From Pseudarthrobacter sp. (lineage in GTDB: Bacteria; Actinomycetota; Actinomycetes; Actinomycetales; Micrococcaceae), in contig JABFWC010000399.1 of the NCBI GenBank assembly GCA_013362385.1, forward strand, positions 1-10,375: a DNA stretch of 10,375 nucleotides, given 5' to 3'. Shown piece by piece: positions 1-6,864 of this stretch. How positions within the stretch are numbered: the first letter of the stretch is position 1; every line of letters starts with the position of its first letter. The notes beneath the pieces were generated by a model. It had not been told where the DNA came from. It saw only the letters and a program-made list of their open reading frames with translations, and made no database searches. Both the position numbers and the translations under genes were made by a program.

Positions 1-418
1 CTGCACCCACAATATGGGGAAGGGGGATGGACAGCGTGCTCATGGCCGCCACGAGCTTCCCGCACCACCTGCCCTGCATAATGATCAGCGCTGCGGTGAA
101 GCCGATCAGGCAGGCCAGGAGCGTGGACGTGACCGCGATCGCCAGGGAGAGCCCCGCTCCAACCAGAAGGTCACCGTGGGCCGTGTAGGCCGCCGTCGAC
201 AATTCCGGGCGGCCAACCAGCGGCATCAGCCCCAGGCTCTGGGCCGCGACCATGGCTGATCCGCCAACCACGACGACGGTGACCAGCACGACAGCGGGGA
301 CCGCCAGTAACACTCCCGGCATACGGGGCTTCAGCGACGGGCCCGCCGCTGTCCGCTGCCCGGACCGGGTTGCCAGGACCTCACTTTCCGGCAAGGATCT
401 GTCTCCGCCAGAGCTCAT
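1..418 (-). CDS. ynjC: ABC transporter permease, YnjC-like (5' part; 3' end beyond window)
   Basis: This is the N-terminal 139 codons of an inner-membrane ABC permease; the rest lies beyond the left edge. A basic, hydrophilic N-terminus is followed by a first membrane segment (VLLAVPAVVLVTVVVV). After an extracytoplasmic loop comes a hydrophobic stretch (LLVGAGLSLAIAVTSTLLAC) typical of the start of a binding-protein-dependent permease domain, and then the segment LSIPLPHIVGA. It directly follows the YnjB-like binding protein, so it should be that protein's permease. E. coli YnjC is a fused two-domain permease; whether this one is fused cannot be seen. The start is uncertain. ATG at 418 overlaps the upstream gene by 38 bp and has no clear ribosome-binding site. 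TTG at 394 has GGAGA 8 nt upstream and overlaps by 14 bp. The ATPase (YnjD type) would be expected further left. Confidence 0.8.
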   Translation of the reverse strand, partial: MSSGGDRSLPESEVLATRSGQRTAAGPSLKPRMPGVLLAVPAVVLVTVVVVGGSAMVAAQSLGLMPLVGRPELSTAAYTAHGDLLVGAGLSLAIAVTSTLLACLIGFTAALIIMQGRWCGKLVAAMSTLSIPLPHIVGA

Positions 419-1622
419 CCAGCGCGGATACCCAGGCCGCGGCAAGCTCATGATTCGCGTTCTTCGACAACACCTCGTAGCCGGGCACCACGGGAGAGGA
501 CGGGAGGCGGCCGAACAGGGCACGCCCTTCAGGGCTGAGCGCACCCGGGTTCAGGACCGGGAATTGTCCCCAGATCCCGGGATCGGCTTTTCGGGCCTGT
601 TGCTCTTCGGACAAGGCCAGGTTGGCCACGACCATCGCGGCGGATCGGTGACCGGATGTTGAGGGTATGCCGAGGAAGCTGGCGTTTCCCACGGTTCCCT
701 CGTCCAGAGTGAGGACTTTGGTCGCGGCGGGGTATGTCCCGTCTGTCACCAGTTTCGTTAGTTCCGCCGGGCCGTAGGTCATGGTGAAATCCACCTGCCC
801 TCCTGCGTAGAGCGCGTTCAGCTCGCTGGAGGATTTCGGGTACGTTGATCCTTCCCGCCACAGTGAGGGCTTCAGGTCCTGAAGTTCGGTCACGAGGGCG
901 GGGGTGAGCCCGTCAAAAGCGCCCAGGTCGCACGCCAGCGGCACTTTCGTGTAGCCGCCGGAGACGCTGTAGAGCACTTCACGGGTAAAGACGGAACCTG
1001 TGAAGTCCGGCGGCGCCGGGTACGTGAATCGTCCCGGGTGTTCTTTGACCCAGTCCAGCAGGCCGGCGAGGGTTTTCGGAGGCTCCGGGACGGCGGCGGA
1101 GTTGTAGGCGATGGTGAACTGCGCTTTGCTCCACGGGGCTTCGCAGCCGTCCACGGGGGTGCCGAAGTCCTCTGAGAGCAGCGGGTCTGACGGGTTGGTG
1201 AGGCCCATGTTAGGCAGCAGGGAAGTCCAGCCGCAGGCCCACGCCCCGGCCGCTTTACCGGTGCCGAAGTTGTCGCCGTTGACCCAGACGAGGTCCACCT
1301 GGCCAGCTGTGGTGCCGGACTGCTTCTCGGTCAGGACCCGGTTGAGCGCGTCTTTGGTGTCGGCCACCGGCACGCGTTTGAGTGTGACGCCCTCCTTGGC
1401 CGCGGCGGGGACGAGATAGTCGTCCACGTAGGCGTTGCCCTGCGTGTCGCCGCCATACATCCACAGTTTGACGGTCTGTCCCCTCGCGTCGGAGCTGATC
1501 TGCTCCCAGCTCCCCGCTGCGGGCTGTGCTGCCGGCGAAGCCGCACAGCTGCTCAGGAACAACACCCCGGTTACAGCTGCCATCAGGAGAGTCCGGCCGC
1601 CGGCGGGCCGCGGTGTTTTCAT
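381..1622 (-). CDS. ynjB: ABC transporter substrate-binding lipoprotein, YnjB family
   Basis: This is the extracytoplasmic solute-binding component of an ABC importer, 413 aa. It has a lipoprotein signal peptide with a hydrophobic core (about residues 11-23) and lipobox L-S-S-C, making Cys26 the lipidated residue. The mature protein carries segments I associate with the YnjB family: LWMYGGDTQGNAYVDDYL near residue 53, DLVWVNGDNF, EAPWSKAQFTIAYNS and GRFTYPAPPDFTGS. The length is close to the family norm. The start codon overlaps the radical SAM stop (ATGA, 1622-1619), with AGGA 7 nt upstream, so translation is probably coupled. The stop overlaps the downstream permease. The ligand of YnjB is not known; loose similarity to thiamine and iron binding proteins does not settle it. 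The family call is strong, the substrate open. Confidence 0.9.
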   Translation of the reverse strand: MKTPRPAGGRTLLMAAVTGVLFLSSCAASPAAQPAAGSWEQISSDARGQTVKLWMYGGDTQGNAYVDDYLVPAAAKEGVTLKRVPVADTKDALNRVLTEKQSGTTAGQVDLVWVNGDNFGTGKAAGAWACGWTSLLPNMGLTNPSDPLLSEDFGTPVDGCEAPWSKAQFTIAYNSAAVPEPPKTLAGLLDWVKEHPGRFTYPAPPDFTGSVFTREVLYSVSGGYTKVPLACDLGAFDGLTPALVTELQDLKPSLWREGSTYPKSSSELNALYAGGQVDFTMTYGPAELTKLVTDGTYPAATKVLTLDEGTVGNASFLGIPSTSGHRSAAMVVANLALSEEQQARKADPGIWGQFPVLNPGALSPEGRALFGRLPSSPVVPGYEVLSKNANHELAAAWVSALDELWRRQILAGK

Positions 1623-3121
1623 TGTTCGGTCCTGACTTTGGGGGTGAGGGGGAGCAGTTTGCGCAGGCCGGCGTTCTCGGCCGGGTCCAGCACCGAATGC
1701 TGGACGCAGGCGGGGACCAGGTGGCCGGTGTCGGGGTGGCTCATGGTGTACATGCAGGCGCCGAGCCGTTCCTGGACCTCCCGGGTTTTCGGGTCCTCAC
1801 CAACCACGCCCTTCTCCATCAGCTCCCAGGCCGGTGCGACGTCGGCCGCATCCATAAAGTTGTGCACCACGAAGGTCCGGAAGGATAGTTTTCCCGCACG
1901 TGCGGCGGCGAAGATGTGGCGCAGCCCACCGGCACGTTTGGCCACACGGAACCCGAAACCAAGAATCACGGGGACATCGCGGGAGTGGGCCAGCAGGGCC
2001 CTGATGACTTTCAGAGCAACGATCCAGCGGGGTGTCCCGCCGAAAAACATTCCGCCGAAGTGGGCGAGCAACCTGTCCCTGGCCGCCACGTCCTTCGGGT
2101 CGGCCGGGTCCAGCAGCGGCGCCATCGTTTCTCCGGTCCGCAGGACCACGGCGCTACGGTTGCAGCGCGGGTCACCGAACTGGGCGCCCTGCCAGGGGAT
2201 GGGCTGGCCCGCGCCGGCCTCGATCCGGTCCCAGACCGCGTCGATGCTCACATCACTGTAGGCCTTCCCCCATCGCCTGGCATCCCCGATGTATGCCGCG
2301 GGCTGGAAGGAGAGCATGTCGAACGGCATATTCAGTACCGCTGCGGTCACCCGGGCCACCTGATCAACGTTCGCGGGGGTGACCGTCATGTTGTGCGCGA
2401 TGTAGGACCTGACGCCGTGGTCCCGTCGAAGGTCCGTGAACATGGCGGCGAACCGTTCACGGAACGGGTTCAGTTCCTCCTCTGTCCGGGGACGGGGCGC
2501 TCCCCTGCGTCCACGCATGAGCGAATCAAAATGCCCGGCGAATGAAACCCGTCCGAACCGGGACTTGCCGGTGTGATCGAGCGCCACGTCGAGAAGATAC
2601 TGGTAATCGAAGTCGCCGTGGGTCATGGACATCGGTTCGCGTCCGGCGGCACGCATGGCCTGCAGCGCGGCCGCGTGGTCCTGCGCGGGCAGCAGACTGA
2701 CTTCCCCGCCGATGAGCTGGGCGTGGGCACGGGGGCCGCGGAGACGGCGGAGGAACGCCAGCTGGTCCTTCACGGCCGTCACGGTGTGGCCGCCGTCGAT
2801 CGGTACCTTGTTAGCGTCCGCCGAGTGGTAGCACGGGGTGCAGGTGAGGTTGCATTTGGGAAAAACCCCGTGGGTTCCTTCGCAACCCACCGCTGCCCTG
2901 CCCAGCAGTTGGGCCGGGGTTTTGACCTGCTCCGGAAGCCCGGACCAGCGCCGGTCCAGGGCCTCCCGGCTCTCGGGATGGATGGGCCTGGTTGCCAGTT
3001 CAAGGCCTCGAAATACCGCGGCGATCTTCCTCGCAGACATTCCTCCCCAGGACACGCTGCCGGTACGGCCGCCCCGCCCTGGAAGGCTCCCACTGTCTGG
3101 GGCACTGGCTCCCGCGTCCAT
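1619..3121 (-). CDS. radical SAM protein of the ynj-type locus, function unknown
   Basis: A 500-aa radical SAM enzyme. The cluster-binding motif is CNLTCTPC, with Cys90, Cys94 and Cys97 (CX3CX2C), and the GGE motif that contacts SAM is at 138-140. Four further cysteines (Cys80, Cys320, Cys456, Cys472) lie outside the motif. Three of them are in the second half; Cys456 and Cys472 sit in a tail with conserved-looking segments (ACMYTMSHPDTG, VPACVQHSVLDP). They could bind an auxiliary Fe-S cluster or the substrate; this is inference. The start at ATG 3121 has AAAGG 5 nt upstream. An internal ATG (residue 28) is less likely because the GGAGGA there abuts it. Its 3' end overlaps ynjB by 4 bp, so it heads an operon with the importer. 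The substrate is unknown. It does not look like the shorter arsenosugar enzyme ArsS. Confidence 0.88.
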   Translation of the reverse strand: MDAGASAPDSGSLPGRGGRTGSVSWGGMSARKIAAVFRGLELATRPIHPESREALDRRWSGLPEQVKTPAQLLGRAAVGCEGTHGVFPKCNLTCTPCYHSADANKVPIDGGHTVTAVKDQLAFLRRLRGPRAHAQLIGGEVSLLPAQDHAAALQAMRAAGREPMSMTHGDFDYQYLLDVALDHTGKSRFGRVSFAGHFDSLMRGRRGAPRPRTEEELNPFRERFAAMFTDLRRDHGVRSYIAHNMTVTPANVDQVARVTAAVLNMPFDMLSFQPAAYIGDARRWGKAYSDVSIDAVWDRIEAGAGQPIPWQGAQFGDPRCNRSAVVLRTGETMAPLLDPADPKDVAARDRLLAHFGGMFFGGTPRWIVALKVIRALLAHSRDVPVILGFGFRVAKRAGGLRHIFAAARAGKLSFRTFVVHNFMDAADVAPAWELMEKGVVGEDPKTREVQERLGACMYTMSHPDTGHLVPACVQHSVLDPAENAGLRKLLPLTPKVRTEQ

Positions 3122-3412
3122 GGCCGCCTTTCATCCTGCGCGAAGATAGTCATTGGTACCGGACCACCCTACGGCCCGAGCGGCCCAGGTTAAGTAACCT
3201 GGGGCACACAGTGGCAGCCTATTTTCGCGGCGCCGCCGGACCGTCGTGAGCGTAAGCAGTGCCGCCGTACCGGCGGGATGCCAGGGAAAGCGCCTCCGCG
3301 CGCCGCCGCAGCCTGGGATGGCGTCCGGAACCGGGCGCAATCCAATCCAATGCGCTGCTGTCTCGGTCGCTTCGGGCCGCGGGCCCGGTGTGGTCATCAG
3401 GGATCCGTTGTT
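3122..3412. other. intergenic/leader region upstream of the radical SAM operon
   Basis: A 291-bp stretch without a supported gene lies between the methyltransferase stop and the radical SAM start. ORFs here on both strands are low-complexity Arg/Pro/Gly-rich shadows. It holds a perfect palindrome (3184-3203) and a 10-bp GC palindrome (3227-3236). I see no clear -35/-10 pair on the minus strand, though AT-rich patches near 3221-3226 could belong to a promoter. I see no terminator after the methyltransferase. Confidence 0.6.
3184..3203. promoter_or_regulatory. perfect 9-2-9 inverted repeat, candidate operator
   Basis: The arms CCCAGGTTA and TAACCTGGG are exact reverse complements separated by AG. 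The nearer edge lies 62 bp upstream of the radical SAM ATG. A 20-bp dyad with a 2-bp centre fits a dimeric repressor site (TetR, MarR, GntR and similar) better than a terminator, because the loop is too short and no T-run follows on either strand. No regulator gene is present in the window, so the protein is unknown. Confidence 0.55.
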
Positions 3413-4096
3413 CTACTTTCCGCTGGCGGCGCGCCCGGCATTCCGGCGGCCGGCCTGCGGCAGTGTGCCCGCGCGGATCTGCAGGTGTCCTGCCCGGGCC
3501 GAGTCCCGGACGATGCTGTTGCATGTTTGCTCCACGGCCTGCCAGGGGTGTGCAGTGATGTCCGCGCCGCCCAGAGAACATGCCGCGCGCGCCAAGGGAG
3601 TGAGGACCCGGGCCCACCCGACTGGGTCCTGCATGTCTACCACGGCGACTCGGGCCTCGTCGCGCAGCAACTCCGTCAGATGGGCCCAGGTTTTCCGCCA
3701 TTCCGGCATCAATGAGAGCGCGTAGGTTGCCAGGGCTGCGTCGGAGAGGCCCTTTCCGCCTTGGCTTTCGATAATGGCAGCAATGGTTGCGGGGTCCGTT
3801 TCCGCGGCATCTGCCTGGATGAGAATCGTGTTGTCCCATCCGGCTTTGGCGGCGCGCCGGCGGGCCAGGTCCAGCATCCGGGCGCTCCGGTCGATTCCTA
3901 CGATGGTCCCCGACGGGCCTGTTCTTTGCTGGAGCAGCGGAAAGTTGAGCCCGGTTCCGCATCCGAGGTCCAGGACCTGCTGCCCCGGCGCGGGCGCCAA
4001 TGCGGTGATGCCGAGCACCCTTCCGGCCCGGTACACGGGATATTCTCCGGAGAGGGCGTCGTAAAACGGCGCGAATGCTGTGTACTTGTCTGGGAT
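3413..4096 (-). CDS. class I SAM-dependent methyltransferase
   Basis: A soluble Rossmann-fold methyltransferase of about 227 aa. The SAM-binding motif I is VLDLGCGTG, with the acidic motif II segment IVGIDRSARMLDLA after it. An N-terminal lid-like segment (YTAFAPFYDALSGEYPVYRAG) is typical of small-molecule or lipid-type methyltransferases. The conserved N-terminus has no ATG, GTG or TTG before it in frame. A strong Shine-Dalgarno AAGGAG (4107-4102) lies 5 nt before ATC at 4096, so an AUC start is proposed. The alternative GTG at 4036 would remove the lid segment. The frame stays open far upstream, but that part is only the mirror of the divergent reductase gene. The substrate is unknown. The neighbours (lipid synthase, reductase, radical SAM) suggest a joint pathway but do not name it. 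Confidence 0.82.
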   Translation of the reverse strand: MPDKYTAFAPFYDALSGEYPVYRAGRVLGITALAPAPGQQVLDLGCGTGLNFPLLQQRTGPSGTIVGIDRSARMLDLARRRAAKAGWDNTILIQADAAETDPATIAAIIESQGGKGLSDAALATYALSLMPEWRKTWAHLTELLRDEARVAVVDMQDPVGWARVLTPLARAACSLGGADITAHPWQAVEQTCNSIVRDSARAGHLQIRAGTLPQAGRRNAGRAASGK

Positions 4097-4101
4097 AACC
4101 G

Positions 4102-4107
4102 CTCCTT
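4102..4107 (-). promoter_or_regulatory. Shine-Dalgarno AAGGAG for the methyltransferase
   Basis: AAGGAG on the minus strand is followed by the spacer CGGTT and then ATC CCA GAC. It is the only good ribosome-binding site near the conserved protein start, and it fixes translation initiation close to 4096 even though no standard start codon is present. Confidence 0.5.
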
Positions 4108-4159
4108 GGCTGAATGAATACGCTGGCAGCAGCCGGCAACGAACGTAAGGATCTTCATC

Positions 4160-5620
4160 ATGGCATCCAGCGAGGCAATGATTGACTTTCTGGTCCTCGG
4201 CGGAGGCACAGCAGGAATTGTCGGTGCCAAGACGGCCGCCGGTTTCGGTGCCCGCACCGTCCTGGTGGAGCAGCAACGCACCGGCGGGGACTGCCTCTGG
4301 ACCGGCTGTGTTCCCTCCAAAACGCTCCTCTCCGCCGCCGCGCAGGCCAAAACGCTGCGGGAGCACACCGGCCGGGAAGCTGACTTCCCGGCTATCCGGG
4401 AACGCATCGCCGCGGCCATTGGCACCATCGAACCCGTAGACACCCCGCGGGCCCTGGAACGGGCAGGTGTCAAAGTCCTCTCCGGCCGGATCACCTTCAC
4501 CGGACCAGGGACCGCCGAACTGGACGGACTCCCCCTCCGGTTCCGGCAGGCGCTGATAGCCACCGGCGGCGAACCCGTCAACCCCGGCGTCCCTGGCCTG
4601 GACCCGGCCCGAACCGTCACCTCCGAAACGATCTGGGACCTGCCCGGGCTGCCGGCCCGGCTCGCCATCGTCGGCGGCGGACCGATTGCCTGCGAACTGG
4701 GACAGGCCTTGGCCCGGCTCGGCTCCGATGTCACCATGATCGTCCGTTCTCGGATCCTTGCAAAGGAAATCCCGGAAGCTGTCGACATTATCCGGGAAAG
4801 CCTCAGAGCCGACGGCGTGAAAATCCTGGAGAACTCCCGCATCACGAGGGCAACGAGCCACCCGGAAGGGGTCCTGCTGGAACTGGGGGACGGGGCAGCT
4901 GTGGACGCTTCCACCGTGCTCCTGGCAACCGGCCGCATTCCACGGACCACGGGCCTCGGGCTCGAACACGTCGGCGTGAACACCGACGGGCGAGGGCATG
5001 TCGTCACTGATTCCCGCATGCGGACTTCCAATCCTCGGATCTGGGCGGCAGGAGACGTCACGGCGTATCCGCAGTTCACTCATCTGGCAGGTGTCCACGC
5101 CAGCGTGGCAGCATCCAACGCGGTCCTCGGTTTCCGGCGCCGGATCAGCACAGCCGTCCCGCGCGTCACCTACACCTCACCGGAAATCGCCGCGGTGACA
5201 AGCACCGACGGCGGTGAGCCAGGGATGTCCAGGACGTCCAGGACAGTGTGGCACTCCCACCTGGACCGGGCCATCACCGAGGACAGGACCGAGGGTTTCA
5301 CACGTCTGCTGGTGGACCGCGGGGGCCGTGTTACCGGGGGCACCATCGTGGGCCCCCGGGCAGGGGAATCCCTTGCCGAGTTGTCCCTGGCCGTGCACAA
5401 GAAGATGCGGACCTCAGACATCGCCGGCGCCACCCACGCATACCCCACGTACTCCGACGGTGTGTGGAACGCCGCCGTCCTGGATGTCCGCGAACGGCTG
5501 GGTTCTCCTGTTACGTCGACGGCCATCAAGGTGTTGGCCAGGATCCGCCGGCTGGCCATGGACATGCGCCGGCTCAGCTCAAAGCCCGGTACCCTGCCAG
5601 GATCCGGTGGGCAGCACTGA
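4160..5620 (+). CDS. FAD-dependent pyridine nucleotide-disulfide oxidoreductase (MerA-like, not a true mercuric reductase)
   Basis: A cytoplasmic flavoprotein, 486 aa. The N-terminal FAD fold has GGGTAG (residues 14-19). The redox disulfide is GGDCLWTGCVPSK with Cys45 and Cys50. The NAD(P)H fold has IVGGGPIACELG (170-181), and the second FAD contact is ATGRIP and IWAAGDV (294-300). The dimerisation domain carries THAYPTYSD (425-433). In lipoamide dehydrogenase the matching position is the catalytic His of HAHP; here it is Tyr428, a replacement I also associate with mercuric reductase. It lacks the N-terminal metal-binding domain and the C-terminal Cys-Cys pair of MerA, so Hg(II) reduction is not supported. 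A basic tail follows from residue 455. TAAGGA lies 8 nt before the ATG. It is divergent from the methyltransferase and its 3' end overlaps the phosphatidyltransferase gene by 47 bp. The substrate is unknown. Confidence 0.92.
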   Translation: MASSEAMIDFLVLGGGTAGIVGAKTAAGFGARTVLVEQQRTGGDCLWTGCVPSKTLLSAAAQAKTLREHTGREADFPAIRERIAAAIGTIEPVDTPRALERAGVKVLSGRITFTGPGTAELDGLPLRFRQALIATGGEPVNPGVPGLDPARTVTSETIWDLPGLPARLAIVGGGPIACELGQALARLGSDVTMIVRSRILAKEIPEAVDIIRESLRADGVKILENSRITRATSHPEGVLLELGDGAAVDASTVLLATGRIPRTTGLGLEHVGVNTDGRGHVVTDSRMRTSNPRIWAAGDVTAYPQFTHLAGVHASVAASNAVLGFRRRISTAVPRVTYTSPEIAAVTSTDGGEPGMSRTSRTVWHSHLDRAITEDRTEGFTRLLVDRGGRVTGGTIVGPRAGESLAELSLAVHKKMRTSDIAGATHAYPTYSDGVWNAAVLDVRERLGSPVTSTAIKVLARIRRLAMDMRRLSSKPGTLPGSGGQH

Positions 5621-6200
5621 CCCCCACGAGAAGGGCCCAGACGGCAGCTATCACCCAGGCGCGGTCCGGGAAGATCAGCCACAGGCTGTGCACGACCACG
5701 GTCTCAGCCCCCTCGGCCAGTCCGCCCAGAAAGGACAGCGACCTTCCGTCGTCGAGCTGGCGGCCGGTTTTCTCGGCGATGGAGGAAAACGCGAGGAGCA
5801 CCGCCCCGTTGATGTAGTAGCTGAACAGGACCAGCAGGAATGGCAGCCAGGGGGCGCCGAAGGCCGCCGTGGCGCCCACTGCCACACCGACGACGGTGGC
5901 GCCGTAGACGACGAAGTCGGCGCTGATGTCCCAGAACCCGCCCCGCCCGGGATCTTCCTGCCCCGACCGGCCGCGCCTGAGGCGGCCAAGCGGGCCGTCC
6001 AGACCGTCAGCGAGCCTGCACAACAGCCATGCAGCCAAGGCCGGAAACCACCACTGGGCTGCGGCGAGGCCTGCGCTGCCCAGGCCCATCACCAGGTTCA
6101 GGCCGGTCAGCCGGTCGGGGGTGACCCATGGCCGGTCCACTGCTGAAGCCATCCGGTCAAGAAGGGGCGAAGTCCGTGGCCGCAGCATGGCATCAAACAT
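5574..6200 (-). CDS. CDP-alcohol phosphatidyltransferase family membrane protein (YnjF-like)
   Basis: An integral membrane enzyme of 208 aa, predicted to transfer a phosphatidyl group from a CDP-alcohol to an alcohol acceptor. The family signature is present in slightly altered form: D65-G-L-D68-G69-P-L-G72-R73, then G87-x3-D91-x3-D95. Gly72 replaces the usual Ala, and the gap between the halves is a few residues longer than usual. All metal-binding aspartates are kept. Several hydrophobic helices surround the motif. The start at ATG 6200 is preferred over an upstream in-frame ATG at 6254 because GGGAAAGA lies just before it and because it overlaps the TVP38 stop by 8 bp. The product (phospholipid or other) is not predictable. 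Its resemblance to YnjF is judged from family and context. Confidence 0.85.
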   Translation of the reverse strand: MFDAMLRPRTSPLLDRMASAVDRPWVTPDRLTGLNLVMGLGSAGLAAAQWWFPALAAWLLCRLADGLDGPLGRLRRGRSGQEDPGRGGFWDISADFVVYGATVVGVAVGATAAFGAPWLPFLLVLFSYYINGAVLLAFSSIAEKTGRQLDDGRSLSFLGGLAEGAETVVVHSLWLIFPDRAWVIAAVWALLVGVSAAHRILAGYRALS

Positions 6201-6861
6201 TCTTTCCCGCCCTTTTCCGCCGCCGCTTACGTACAGCCACCACCAGTCCGGCAATGGTCAGCAGGCCCAGAACGACGGCGGCGGCCTGAACCTGCCATCC
6301 CAGCTTCGCGCCGAAGGCACCCAGGGTCACGTAGCTGAGAGTCCCGGGCAGGATACCCAGCGCCGTGCCCAGAATATAGGGCCACCAGCCAGCAGAGGTC
6401 AGGCCGGCCAGATAATTGATGGCGGTAAACGGAAGGACCGGCACCAGGCGTACCCCGACCACCGCGGCGAAGCCTCTGCGTTGAAGGAGATGATCCAGCT
6501 TCTCCACTCTCGCTCCCGTGAAGGCCTCCACCGCCTCCCGCCCCAACCAGCGGCCCAGCCAAAAAGCCGCCGTAGCTCCCAACAGGGCCGCTGCCACCAC
6601 CACTCCTGTTCCGCCGGCGAAACCAAAAACCACCCCGGCGCCAATGGACAGGACGTTCTTCGGCACCGGGGAAAGAGTCAAGGCAGCATAGCCCAGGACG
6701 AAAACAACCGCGCCCCACGGGGTGCCCGTGAAGTACCGCTGCAGATCATCCACCGTCGGGAGGGGGAACAGAAGCACGGCCACAGCAGCAACAGCAATGA
6801 ATGCCACCAGCAACACCAGACGGATCAAGGCCCGGTGGCGGGCAGGCAATGATCGTGTCAT
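6193..6861 (-). CDS. TVP38/TMEM64 family membrane protein (VTT domain, DedA superfamily)
   Basis: A 222-aa inner-membrane protein with about six hydrophobic segments, ending in a strongly basic cytoplasmic tail (RKRRRKR). The VTT-domain hallmarks are present: a re-entrant-type stretch with SPVPKNVLSIGAGVVFGF (64-81), the helix GATAAFWLGRWLGRE, and the second half RLVPVLPFTAINYLAGLT (138-155) followed by GTALGILPGTLSYVTLG. Related DedA/VTT proteins act in lipid transport or scrambling and membrane homeostasis; TVP38-type members are less understood. AAGG lies 7 nt upstream of the ATG. It is translationally coupled to the downstream phosphatidyltransferase. In E. coli, YdjX and YdjZ of this family sit beside ynjA-F. 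Confidence 0.9.
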   Translation of the reverse strand: MTRSLPARHRALIRLVLLVAFIAVAAVAVLLFPLPTVDDLQRYFTGTPWGAVVFVLGYAALTLSPVPKNVLSIGAGVVFGFAGGTGVVVAAALLGATAAFWLGRWLGREAVEAFTGARVEKLDHLLQRRGFAAVVGVRLVPVLPFTAINYLAGLTSAGWWPYILGTALGILPGTLSYVTLGAFGAKLGWQVQAAAVVLGLLTIAGLVVAVRKRRRKRAGKNV

Positions 6862-6864
6862 CGG

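Noticed and set aside
3227..3236. GCGGCGCCGC palindrome in the leader region
   Set aside because: Short GC-only palindromes are expected by chance in such GC-rich DNA.
3219..4139. 306-aa minus-strand ORF overlapping the methyltransferase
   Set aside because: It is very Arg/Pro/Gly-rich, typical of a high-GC shadow frame; the methyltransferase frame has clear SAM motifs.
4097..5098. Long minus-strand extension of the methyltransferase frame across the reductase gene
   Set aside because: It mirrors the well-supported plus-strand flavoprotein; the composition is Arg/Gly/Asp-rich with no domain, and a strong ribosome-binding site marks a start near 4096.
4160..5620. Annotation as mercuric reductase (merA)
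   Set aside because: It lacks the C-terminal Cys pair and the heavy-metal domain, and there are no mer genes nearby.
5214..6146. 310-aa plus-strand ORF running over the reductase end and phosphatidyltransferase
   Set aside because: Low-complexity Pro/Gly/Gln composition and antisense to a gene with a recognisable active-site motif.
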